Assembly (NCBI GenBank): GCA_932294295.1
Contig: OW028575.1
Location: 41,388,753 to 41,452,752, forward strand
Source of the DNA: Alitta virens
Taxonomy: Eukaryota; Annelida; Polychaeta; Phyllodocida; Nereididae
Direction of reading: 5' to 3'
Length of the DNA: 64,000 nucleotides
Shown: positions 23,301 through 33,400 of the stretch, piece after piece
Layout: the number at the start of each line of letters is the position of its first letter
Numbering within the stretch: the stretch's first letter is position 1
Translations under genes and position numbers: made by a program
The notes under the pieces: generated by a model
Told to the model about the DNA's origin: nothing
The model's input: only the letters and a program-made list of their open reading frames with translations
The model's database searches: none

Positions 23301-24330
23301 GAGGTCTGCTTTGGAAACGGAAAAAAATATTTTTTTTCTCATTTTTCTCTAAATATTGTAAAACACAGCTCAAGGTATGCTATATAGAGCAATACCATAT
23401 GGAATTTTGTTTGGGTTAGTGCATTAATGCTGGAGTTTTGCCCAGAAACACAATTTTTAGCTACATGCATACAAAACTTTCATATGGAAGTTTGAAAAAG
23501 TAAGAATTTTCCATATTTTTTTAATTTTTGGCTATGAGACCCCAAAACGCACCACTACACTATTTTAGAAATAATATGGCAAAGTTTAAGCATGTAGGTG
23601 CAGTACTGCTCCTGAAACAAATATTTTGTAAAACTGCGCCGAGATAACTATCAAAAGGCACCACTAGGCCACATAGAGTATTGCTGTATGCAATTTCGTT
23701 ATGGTAAGTGTATCATTGCACCCTCCCACCCACCCATCGGACAGACATTGATGATAACAATAACCCTCTTCAAGCTTTGTTCACTGAGGGTTAAACAGTT
23801 ACCTCTAGGCTCAATTAAAAAACATCTATGTGTACAGATGAATACTATTAACTCTTACGTGTACACCTTCCGTGGCTTAAGTCAATTTCTTAATACACCA
23901 GGTAAAATAGCAACTGGCTGGATAATTATGAAATCCACGGTGATAAATGTCTTTATTTAAAAAGAAAACCAAAAAAAATCATCATCGAACAGTAGAACAG
24001 TATTATCTCATGCAATGCCACTTGTCTGTAACTAGTTTTAAAATGAGAGTTGAAAGCGATACCATGTTACAGTTACACATAACAGTGGTACTGGAAAGTT
24101 TCTAAAACATTGCAAAAGGTATACTGTTTAAATTTTCTTACGAAATGCATCAGGGACGAATGTCATATTGAAGATAATGTAACTGAGGTCCATAATTTAG
24201 TTAAAATTTCACAAAAAAAAGAAAGACAAATTTTAGGTCTGTTGTTGCACTGATGGTTTGACTGTATAATATTATTAAACCTCGAGCGGTTGCAACAGAC
24301 TAGACAAAAACATGATGGACACCCTTAATA
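17333..24330 (+). repeat. Four-copy tandem array of a 1.75-kb unit
   Basis: Head-to-tail units at 17333-19083, 19084-20834, 20835-22585 and 22586-24330 (1751, 1751, 1751, 1745 bases). Each begins GGCCTCTGTTTGAGTGAGGC and ends near GACACCCTTAATA. Only scattered substitutions and a few small indels are seen, including a 5-base deletion in copy 4 near 24047. Each unit contains two diverged internal modules of about 300 bases sharing CACTACACTATTTTAGA, GTAGGTGCAGTA and GGAATTTTGTTTGGGTTAGTG-like segments. An open frame of 90 codons recurs at 18436, 20187, 21937 and 23688. Its few amino-acid changes and lack of any recognised domain give no support for coding. Confidence 0.95.
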
Positions 24331-25598
24331 GGTAAAATTAACATTTCAGATCGTGCTTTCATGAAAATGTAATGCAAAATTGGCTAATGATAAAATTCTC
24401 AGTTAATTACAAAATTTTAGTTTTTATTTCCGAGTGCAATACCAAATTAAAAGTATAGTAGCTTATAGTTGAGTGAATAAGTTCATTGGATCCTTGATTG
24501 AACAATGACACCGACATTGTATATTTAAAGTATAGTTGTCATGCTAGCGAGGTTCCCAACAATCTGAAATCAGAGAACATAATAATGGTGGATGGCAAAG
24601 ATTACAACATGAAGATGAGATTTGGAAAAAATATAATTTTTGCAAAATCCCACAAACCTCTATGTTGGACGACACACCATCCACCATTGCTTATATTCTC
24701 CACTCAGTACACTGCAGCCATCCATCATACTTAGCAGCTGTCCAATATACTCTGCTGCTGTACAACATACGCCCATGCTGGATGACAATGAGGAATTCTG
24801 ATTGGCTCGCAGCAGCCGAATGGAATATATATATCAAAAAAGATACCCTGACCAATATGTATGCACAGTAAAGGCAAATTCAATAGATGATAGGCCTGAA
24901 ATGTCTTGGCAGAACTCACGTGTGCATTACTAGTACCAAATTCATTGGGGCTGATGAGTTCAAGATAGCGACTTTCAAAGAGTCTATTAGATTGTGTCAA
25001 TTGTATGTCTCCTGTTGATGCAATTTCATATAAATTATGTTTAATCTGATATACGGTATATGCCTTCTGTTCCAAAATATCCATGATAGTGCATAGTATT
25101 GAAACTCAAGTGCTGTCCTGTGGTTCGAGCGGAATTTATTGGCTGATTTCTGAGTGATTGTAGCCATCCAATGCATAATGTACGTGCTGACATCTGGTGT
25201 TAGAACAGTTTCATGGCGTCCTCTCGTGGTATCTCAAGACAACAGCGAGACAATCAGGTTTTTAACAAGCCCTACCCTCCAATTGACTGCACACACATGG
25301 CAAACATTTAAGAAAAGCAACAATTAAGGCATATGTTTTCTTTTGAAAGAGGTCCAATTAGTTCATGCCTCACAAGAAATGACAGACGGCCTAGAAACAC
25401 TAGTTTTAATTTATGGAAGCTGGAAAGCTGAGAAAAACTATTCCTTTTTTGCGCATCAGAAAGCTCATAGAAATACTGTAACGAGTTTCCGTAGTTGTCT
25501 TGCATTTAACCATAGATTTTACAGTAAAATACTGTTAATTTGGTATGCAGCATGTTACCGCAAATCTTTTTACGGCAAGATTTGTGAATCTACCCTAA
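24331..25598. other. Spacer between satellite array and Harbinger element, no gene recognised
   Basis: Unremarkable AT-rich DNA. The last part (about 25510-25595) contains palindromic ACAGTAAAAT-type motifs that also occur just after the Harbinger element (30416-30870), suggesting that Harbinger inserted into an older repeat. Confidence 0.5.
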
Positions 25599-26172
25599 AG
25601 CCACTGTCACACGGGCCGGTTGTGCCGTAGTGAACCCGTAGTATTACGTAATAGTTGCTGAAATCACTACCCGGCTCCAAGCCGGCGGCCCCAATACGGC
25701 CACCCGTGGATACCCGTGGATACCCGTCAAGCACCCGTGGGACCCTTGGCCAAGCCGCGAAACCCGGCCCCAGCAGCCGGTTGTGCCATGCTTGCATGGC
25801 ACAACCGTAGAAATCTCACGGGTGAAAAAAAAAAAAGAATACCCGTGGAAGCCGGCGGGTGACCCGTGAAAGCCGGCGGGTGACCCGTAGAAGCCGGCGG
25901 GCGACCCGTAGAACCCGCGAATTAACCGTCCCTAATTTCACCCTTTGGTATAGCCGGTGGCTTGTTGAGGGGTTCTACGGTTAACCCGCCGGCTTTGACG
26001 GTTAACCCGCCGGCTTTGACGGTTAGCCCGGCGGCTTCCACGGTTAACCCGCCGGCTTGCATAGCAAGCAATCGTGTTTGCCCAGTGTCATCCTGTGTGG
26101 ATCCAATGCGACGCAATGACGCAATGAGCTGGGTTTATTATGTAATCACAGCGGGGTACGTTATCCAGGCAG

Positions 26173-26180
26173 TATATAAA
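26173..26180 (+). promoter_or_regulatory. TATA box of the Harbinger MADF gene
   Basis: TATATAAA lies 89 bases before the MADF-gene ATG. The decayed second element has TATATAA in the equivalent place (34676-34682). Confidence 0.65.
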
Positions 26181-26268
26181 GATTGACCAGTGGCTATCAG
26201 ATCATTCAGCATCTTGCTACCAAATTGAGAAGACAAAGAATACACTGCTCCAGAAAATATTTTTTATC

Positions 26269-27747
26269 ATGCCGATGAAGAAAATTACTGCACCTAGGAC
26301 CAGGACAACTGCAGTTCCTGCTGAGGACACAGAGAAATCGCTCTCTTCACTTCAAGCCAGCGATGATGAAGTATCTTCTGCTTCATCAAAGAAGAAGAGT
26401 GCTCTTCCTGTGAAGGAGAAGATGGCGAAGAAGTCTGCACCTGCCAAGCGGACTGTACCTGCCAAGCGGACTGTACCTGCCAAGAGACGAAAAATTGCCA
26501 CGAGGTCATCCTCAGATGCTGCCAGCACGGATGAGTCCCAGAAGTCTGCTCCTGCGCCTGCTCCTGCGCCTGCACCTGCTCCTGCGCCTGCTCCTGCACC
26601 TGCAACTTCTCCTGACACTTCACCTGCTCGCTCTGCAGGTCCTGCATCACCTGTTTTCTCAGGTAGAGGAAATGAGCCTCGGAAGAAGCAGGATAAGCTC
26701 TTCCTGCCACACCAGGATGAACAGGAAGTTGCGGATTGGTACAGGGACCACCCGATATTTTATGACCGGACCCTATCGGAATATAAGGACTCTGGGAAGA
26801 AGACGGCCCTCCTTAATGCAATGGCTGCCAAGTTGAGTGTCTCCTGCACCAGTTTGCAACTCAGGACTTGGCTTGAATCCATCAGGACTAGTGCCGGAAA
26901 ACTTATGAGGCAGGGGCCATCCGGAACTGCCAAGAGAAATCCCACAGAGAAAGAACAGTGGATATGTGCCAACTTCCGATTTCTAGTTGACCATATCACT
27001 AGAATTCCCAGTCGACAAGGAAGCAATGTTCTTTCAAAAAGACTTGCAAAAGATAACAGCAGCAGTGCTGCAGAAGAATTCGGGCCCCTGGAGATTTGGG
27101 ATGACCCGGATATTTCCATGGATATCCCCCCAGCTCCTGCCAAGCGTTCCAAGGGCGGCCCCTACAAGAAACGTAGACAGGAACCCCAGGAGGAACCCCA
27201 TCAGCAAAGAAGAATGGACGAGCTCATGGAATTGGCCAGGAGCTCAACAGGTGCCCTGCAGGCATCTTTTCATCAAATGGCTGCTGCTGCTCCTCCTCCT
27301 CCTCCTCGTCATCCAGCAGATCTCCACGAAAGGAGAATCCGGGCGATGGGAGACTACATCGTTGCGGAGTGCCTGATGATGGACACGGACACATTCGATG
27401 ACTTTCATACGCAGCTGATGCCTATGATTTTCCAATTAAAAGGAAACCTTATGAGGAACAAAAGGCAGCAACAGCAACCCCAGCACCAGCAGCACCAGCA
27501 GCAGCACCAGCAGCAGCACCACCAGCAGCAGCACCAGCAGCAGCACCAGCAGCAGTTCTTCGCTCCTCCTCCTCCTCCTCCTCCTGGGCTTCAGTACACG
27601 ACCATCCTGAGTCCACAAAAGAATTGGCCACCTGCAACTGCAGCTGGACCATCTTCACTGCCTCCTTCTGGCCCTCCGTCGATGATTTCTGAAATGCCAC
27701 CTAGTAGCTCAACACCACTCAATATGAGCCAGTATCTCAACTTGTAG
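26269..27747 (+). CDS. Harbinger accessory protein with MADF (Myb/SANT-like) domain, 492 aa
   Basis: An intact single-exon gene of the transposon. In PIF/Harbinger elements the second protein is a Myb/SANT- or MADF-type DNA-binding partner that recruits the transposase to subterminal sites and into the nucleus. Visible in order: basic N-terminus with three TVPAKR repeats (about 61-73), Ala-Pro dipeptide run (94-112), MADF domain at about 145-240 (VADWYRDHPIFYDRTLSEYK then LRTWLESIRTSAGKL), a nuclear-signal-like stretch AKRSKGGPYKKRR (291-303), a helical segment ending about 398, a Gln/His-rich run (399-435), Pro-rich tail and the end motif STPLNMSQYLNL. The start ATG follows a TATA box. A relative lies in pieces at 34790-37273. 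Confidence is high for MADF and good for the partner role. Confidence 0.9.
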   Translation: MPMKKITAPRTRTTAVPAEDTEKSLSSLQASDDEVSSASSKKKSALPVKEKMAKKSAPAKRTVPAKRTVPAKRRKIATRSSSDAASTDESQKSAPAPAPAPAPAPAPAPAPATSPDTSPARSAGPASPVFSGRGNEPRKKQDKLFLPHQDEQEVADWYRDHPIFYDRTLSEYKDSGKKTALLNAMAAKLSVSCTSLQLRTWLESIRTSAGKLMRQGPSGTAKRNPTEKEQWICANFRFLVDHITRIPSRQGSNVLSKRLAKDNSSSAAEEFGPLEIWDDPDISMDIPPAPAKRSKGGPYKKRRQEPQEEPHQQRRMDELMELARSSTGALQASFHQMAAAAPPPPPRHPADLHERRIRAMGDYIVAECLMMDTDTFDDFHTQLMPMIFQLKGNLMRNKRQQQQPQHQQHQQQHQQQHHQQQHQQQHQQQFFAPPPPPPPGLQYTTILSPQKNWPPATAAGPSSLPPSGPPSMISEMPPSSSTPLNMSQYLNL

Positions 27748-27856
27748 ACAACCCCGGCCTTTTTCAAGGCCAAACAACCCCGGCCTTTTTCAAGGCCAAA
27801 CAACCATGGCCTTTTTCGAGGCCAAACAACCCCGGCCTTTTTCAAGGCCACCAAAT
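27748..27856 (+). repeat. 28-bp hairpin-bearing tandem repeats after the MADF gene
   Basis: Four copies of about 28 bases, each with GGCCTTTTTCAAGGCC, directly after the stop codon. The motif recurs inverted at 28629-28655 as part of the larger palindrome. Confidence 0.85.
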
Positions 27857-28655
27857 CCTCCCAAAAGAGCACGCCTTGTACACATATTTGTGTTAACAAT
27901 CAATCCAAAAAAAAAGTTCCCAAAACCCTCCAAACTTTTCTCTATCTTTGTCCAAAAAATAATAATATTTTAGTACAAAATAAACTTGTTCATATTTCCT
28001 TTGGATTAGATCACAATATTTCTTTATTATACACTTGAACTATCTTTCAGTAGATTGCATATTATCACACTTTACTGAAGTTTTCATATTTCTTTAGCAA
28101 ACAAATTTGTTACTAACTTAATAATTTTGAGCAAAGAAGACACCATTTTTTTGGTTCAGAACTGCCGTAGTTGTTTCTTGTTCAGAAGTGCCGTACTTTT
28201 TTTTTGTTCAGAAGTGCCGTAGTTGTGTCTTGTTCAGAAGTGCCGTATTATTTTTTTTGCTTCAGAACTGCCGTAGTTTTTTCTATTATACTGCAATGAA
28301 AATAATGAAAGTACGGCACTTCTGAACAAAAAAAAAGTATGGCACTTCTGAACAAGAAACAACTACGGCACTTCTGAACAAAAAAAATCTTCTTTGCTAA
28401 ATATTAGTAACCCTGACACCACTACACTTAAGTTAATTGCAACTTTGTTTCCTATAAGGAAATATGAAAACTTTATTAAACCAAAAAAAAAAAAACAAAT
28501 ACAGGCATTTCTGAACAAGAAACAACTACGGCACTTCTGAACCAATAAAATATTTTGTGTGGGTCAGACAGGAACTTTTTTTTTTATTACACAAGAAGTG
28601 TACATGGTCTGCTCTTTTGGGAGGATTTGGTGGCCTTGAAAAAGGCCGGGGTTGT
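27825..28655. repeat. Imperfect palindrome of about 830 bases between the convergent Harbinger genes
   Basis: Outer arms CCCCGGCCTTTTTCAAGGCC then ACCAAATCCTCCCAAAAGAG (27831-27870) are repeated inverted at about 28612-28650. Middle arms share GAAGTTTTCATATTTC and AGCAAAGAAGA. Inner arms carry TTCAGAAGTGCCGTA five times forward (28153-28275) and five times reversed (28311-28540). The centre is near 28290. It covers the 3' flanks of both transposon genes. Confidence 0.85.
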
Positions 28656-28670
28656 TTTGTGGTTTCTTTA

Positions 28671-30008
28671 TTATACCATGTCATCTTGCCATGGCACACT
28701 TCCTTCCTCTGAATTAACATAGTCTACCAGGTACTGCCGTTGACTCTTGGCTACACCAGTCATTGAATGGCCTCTAGTGGGTGGTGGCATTTCATCAAAT
28801 TCTCCAGCTGCCCTCCAAGTTCCTGGGGTGATTACATGTGTGACTGGATCTTCCTGGTCCACCATTTTGTTCTGGGCAGTTGGATGCCTTACTCTCATCA
28901 GATTGTGGAGGCAGCAGCATGCAAGGACTATGGATTCCACTGTCTTGGTCCTCTGTGGCATGGTAGTCAGGAGACACCTGAACCTTGCTGAAAGGATACC
29001 AAATGCATTTTCCACAATTCTTCTTGCCCGGGAGAGTCAGTAATTGTATATCCTCTGCTCCTTGGTCATGTTTCTTAGGGGCAGTGGCTTCATCAGCCAG
29101 GTTTTCAAAGGAAAGGCATCATCTCCGACAATGAAGTAGGGAAGAGGTCTTTCACCAGGAACGATTGGTTCAGGTGGCGGTAACCCAAGGGTCCCTTCTT
29201 CAAGTGCTTCCCTCAGGACTGTCGTGCTAAATACTCCTCCGTCCGATCCAGCTCCATTAGCTCCACAGTCTACATTAAGGAACTTGTAGTCAGCATCCAC
29301 AAGAGCCATGAGTACAATGGAGTGGTATCCCTTGTAGTTGTAGTACACGGAACCACCTTTGGGAGGACATTTGATGGCCACATGCTTTCCATCAATGGCT
29401 CCAACACAATGAGGAAAGTTCCATCTCGAAAAGAATAGTTCAGCGACTTTTCTCCACTCTTCTGGAGTTGAGGGGCAGGTCAGGAGTTCTTCGGAATACT
29501 CTGCAATTATGGCTTCACAGACTTCTCGAATTATCAAGCTGATGGTGTTGTGGGCCACTCTAAAGCCATACATGAGGGACTTGTAGCTGTTTCCAGTTGC
29601 CAAATAGCGCAGGGTGATGGCAAGTCTGTGTCCTGGGTCCAAAGCTTCCCTCATACAGCTGTTTTGTTTTCTAATCCTATGATCAATTTTGCCAACGATC
29701 TCTCGGAAAATGGCTGGTTCCATTCTCATAAAGTTGGTATAACTTGCGGTGTCTTCGTGGAACAGTTCTCTCAGTAGACGTTCATAATATCCCATCTGCG
29801 GTCTTCTCAACAGCCAAGGCCTCACCCAAAACCTCCTCCTCCTCCTCCTCCTCCTGGCTGTCAGTTCTCTTTCTTCTTCTCTCTTCCTCTCCTCCTCCTC
29901 CTCCTCAGCTAGTGCTTCCATACAAGCAAGTTGTAAAATAAGTGTATAATTGGCCTGAGCAGCTAGTAGTAGCAAGGCTCTATTTCGTTGGGGTTGATGC
30001 ATGTACAT
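28671..30008 (-). pseudogene. PIF/Harbinger DDE_4 transposase with one in-frame stop
   Basis: The transposase that cuts and joins the element. Reading from the ATG at 30008: Glu-rich then Arg-rich N-terminus (35-60), a helix-turn-helix-like region (about 70-175), then DDE_4 nuclease core with VGAIDGKHVAI (catalytic Asp 206), GSDGGVF (Asp 256) and YFIVGDDAFPL (291-301). Which of the later Asp residues is the second catalytic one I cannot decide. The frame meets a TGA at 29037-29039 and continues in the same frame with RRIVENAFGILSARFRCL (catalytic Glu) to the stop at 28671. The TGA could come from a CGA codon by C-to-T change, an inference. As read, the product would lose its catalytic Glu, so this copy would need outside transposase unless the stop is an error. 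Convergent with the MADF gene. Confidence 0.9.
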
Positions 30009-30065
30009 GGTCTTTCCTCTTCAGCAGCCGGAGACAGAATGATGGAGAGCAACAGATGCAGCCCC

Positions 30066-30073
30066 TATTTATA
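30066..30073 (-). promoter_or_regulatory. TATA box of the Harbinger transposase gene
   Basis: TATAAATA on the minus strand, 58-65 bases before the transposase ATG at 30008. Confidence 0.6.
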
Positions 30074-31221
30074 CATTTTTGGCAAATTCCACGAGATAGC
30101 CAGCCGCCGGGTTAACCCGTGGAAGCCGGCGGGTGACCCGTGGAAGCCGCCGGGCAACCCGTGGAAGCCGCCGGGCAACCCGTGGAAGCCGTCAACTAAT
30201 TTGCCGTACCCGGCAGTTACCCGTGAAAGCCGGCGGGTAACCCGGCGGGTAACCCGTAGAACCCGGCGGGTTAACCCGTAGAACCCGGCGGGTTACCCGC
30301 CGGGTGCTGCCCCGCCCCTTTTTGCTGCTGCCAAACCGGCGGAAAGAGCTGTTACATAACTATTACGTAATACTACGGGTTCACTACGGCACAACCGGCC
30401 CGTGTGACAGTGGCTTAAGGCATTATACTATGAAATTTACAGCTAAGGCAAAGAAATGGGCATTCTACCATAGTTTATGCAGTAAATTTTTGTGAAATAC
30501 ACCAAATCCACCATACAGCATGTCACGGCATATTTTATGGGACTATATATACGGTAAGTTACAGTAAATTTCAACTATAGTATGATACCGTAAAATTTAC
30601 GATAGATGGCCCAACATTCGCTTATTTTAGGGGCTCAATGGTAAGGCCAACATGAAAGTACAACAGTAATTTATGGTAAGGTGCTGTTTGTATGATTGTA
30701 CGTTTGTGATCGTCGCAACTTAAAAGATGCATGTGCTGTAGATTTTACAGCAAACATCCATTTGTACTTTATTACGGCAAATCGACTTGTAACCGCAGCA
30801 AAATACTGCGCAAAAATTGCCTGCAAGATGCTGTAAAAACTACATTGATTTTTTTACAGTGAGGATACAGAAGATTGTGCAATATTCTGAAGTTCTCACA
30901 ATACGTAGAGCCATTCCAGGGCTCGTTATGGTGTAGGCAAAGTACAAAGCATGCCGGATGAATGGTTCAAAATACACACAGGGCTGTACTGATCAGATGC
31001 TGTGGATATTGTAACATTCATCCTGGACAGACATACCACCAAACGGCACATAACGGTTGTCAGTATATTGCATATTTCCTAAAAGACGTTACACACTGAG
31101 ATGTGAAATAACAATGACTAATTGACCTTCTTAGATCATGAATTTGTAGGTATACTATAGTGAGTACAAGTGACCATGATAATTGTTACCAATATTGTTA
31201 TTAGTGAAGAGTGGTTTTTTA

Positions 31222-31523
31222 CGAAAGATTCTCTATATTTCCACCAGGTGGCTATGACCGAACACTGCAATTCTATTGGCTAAAAAAGATCCCGCCCTTG
31301 GCCGTGATTGTCTGAAGCAAAGTGCATCCTAGCAGCAGTATTTTTAGCGCTTTTTAATGTATATTTGACATCTTATCGTTCAGTTGATTTCTGTCATAAC
31401 CCTGAGAAAAGTATACTAATGGAATCAGTTATTATCTGCTATGTCTGAAAAGCAAAATGAGTAATAAGAGGGGAAGAAAGACTTATGTATTGCTGAATTC
31501 AGGGCTGCTCCATGAAAAGACTC
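31222..31523 (+). repeat. Dispersed 0.3-kb repeat, copy 1
   Basis: Shares TATTTCCACCAGGTGGCTA, AAGCAAAGTGCATCC, TATGGAATCAGTTA-like and AGCAAAATGAGTAATAAGA with copies at 39587-39863 and 55943-56209, all in the same orientation. No coding potential. Family unknown. Confidence 0.8.
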
Positions 31524-31959
31524 TAATGAGGAACAAACAGTGTAGAAAAAGTTTTTCTGAGCTGGAGTGGTGTTGTAGGTGTGTAGGCGTGTGACAAACC
31601 AGAATTAAGAAAGTGCCTTTATCCTTTTAAGAAAGATGAGTACATATTTTCCATTTTCAAGCTTCACACTCCTCTTTATTCTTCTTACTTCCTGTACAGA
31701 CTTTCATGCGATACTTCAATATCTATTTTAGGACTTGGGTAATGCCATTTTCTGTTGGACATACCCCCAATGTGAGAAACAAAATCATAAACATGATGGA
31801 AGTTGTCAATGTTTCACTTTGTATTTTTGGGGCTGGTTATATATAGGATCATTTTTCCTGTAAAAAGTTAACCATCAATAAATTGAGATATGCTGTGCCT
31901 CCTTGCAAACACAACAACTTTTGAATAATATTAGCACTCACTCATTGGTGCAATATTTG

Positions 31960-33400
31960 ACAAAAAATGTTCCGAAACAGATTGTGTAAATGTTGAGACA
32001 ACATTGTATAATATAATTTACATGGTTAAACTATTTTGATAATGCTTCGTGATATGATTTATAATATTGCCACAAGCATTTCTAGGGTCCACACTTTCAT
32101 ATTGTTACATGACGCTCAAATAATATTGTCCCAACATTACTTGAATGATAATGTGGATGTTGTAAAAATATCTGTGTCATATTTTTAAAATATGTTATGA
32201 AACACCTTGCGAGGGGATTTTATTCATAGTATAAAAATGTGTTCTGCCAATATTTCCATAGTTTTTTGTTTTAATATGATTAATGATGTTGCCCCAAGTA
32301 TTTTAAGGTCCTCACTATCATATTGTTACATTATGCTCAAATAATATTGTCACAACATTAGGTAAAATGATAATATGTATTTTGTAATGATGTCTGTGCA
32401 GCGCCATCTAAGGATTATATTCATCTTGTAGCTATTTTGATGTGGAGAGAGTTTTCAAGTGTCAGCAACAAAATCCAGGAACATCTGTGAAATAGGTTGG
32501 TATTTTTATTATTTTTTGTCATTGATAAGTCTTTGTAGAAAACATATGAAGATCAATTCCCTTCGAAATGTGATTTTTGTTCATCATAAATGAATGGCAA
32601 CACCGTCACTGTTGTCATGTTAATGTGTAATAATATATAGCTTATGCTAAGTTTAAATTTAAAACGTTTTTTTTTAATTATAATTTTTAGAGGTGCATAC
32701 TGATGTAGTGAACCTGACTGACAGACATGACATGGAGAGATACATCACTATGAATGCTCACCCGCTATTGCCCATTTATATATCCAGTTATCCAGTATAA
32801 AAAGAAATAATTGCAATTTTGTTGAAGTTTATAACCTCCAGATACTGATCGAATGTTCATTGGAAAATAAAGATTTTCTCCCTTATTCCAGACATGTTGC
32901 TGTTATAATTCATATATCAAACCTGAATCATGATATAAAATATTGTGAAAATCTTTTTTCTAAATATATTTAGAAAATATTGCTTTAAAGGGTTTAGGGT
33001 TCACAATTCAATCTTGTGACAATATTTTCTGCAAAGTAGTCACAGTATTTGTTCAATACAATAATATTAATGTCATGAGTATCTTCTGGCTATGTTTTAG
33101 GGAAACATGTGCAATAATGTTTCTGCTGTTGACACTTTAATGTTGTGACAATATGATCTGCAATACTCTCAAAAATTAATGTTAGTTAAACATGTCAATG
33201 CTGTGAAAATATTCAAACAATATTGTATGGGAAGGATTATTTAAAAAAAATAATCCGATTGTTCTAAAAATATATTCATAATGTTTTTGGGAAAATTTTA
33301 AGAACACTTTTCTAGGGTCCACACTTACATGCTGCGACAATATGATCTACAATATAGTGACAATATTATACGAATGTTGTGAAAAGATCATCACAATATG
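31960..33400. repeat. Degenerate field of AATATTGTNNCAACATT modules
   Basis: Recurring segments such as AGGGTCCACACTTTCATATT, CAAATAATATTGTCCCAACA, TTGTGACAATATTTTCTGC and AATGTTGTGACAATATGATC appear many times with variable spacing of roughly 100-230 bases. An old, diverged tandem or multiply inserted repeat. Confidence 0.65.

Larger units (their letters stand above)
25596..30418 (+). mobile_element. Complete PIF/Harbinger DNA transposon, 4.8 kb
   Basis: The element spans 25599-30415. Its terminal inverted repeats are 58 bases and identical: the left starts AGCCACTGTCACACGGGCCG and the right ends in the mirror sequence. It is flanked by a 3-bp TAA duplication (25596-25598 and 30416-30418), the TWA target typical of PIF/Harbinger. 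Subterminal zones (about 25680-26060 and 30105-30310) carry many copies of CCCGTGGAAGCCGGCGGGT-like motifs in both orientations, probably transposase or MADF-protein binding sites. Inside are two convergent genes: a MADF-type DNA-binding protein (plus) and a DDE_4 transposase (minus). The GC-rich subterminal zones contrast with the AT-rich surroundings. Identical TIRs suggest recent insertion. Confidence 0.95.

Noticed and set aside
26294..27899. Several long antisense and shifted frames over the MADF gene
   Set aside because: They result from Ala-Pro, CAG/CAC and CTC repeats that leave other frames open. None shows a domain.
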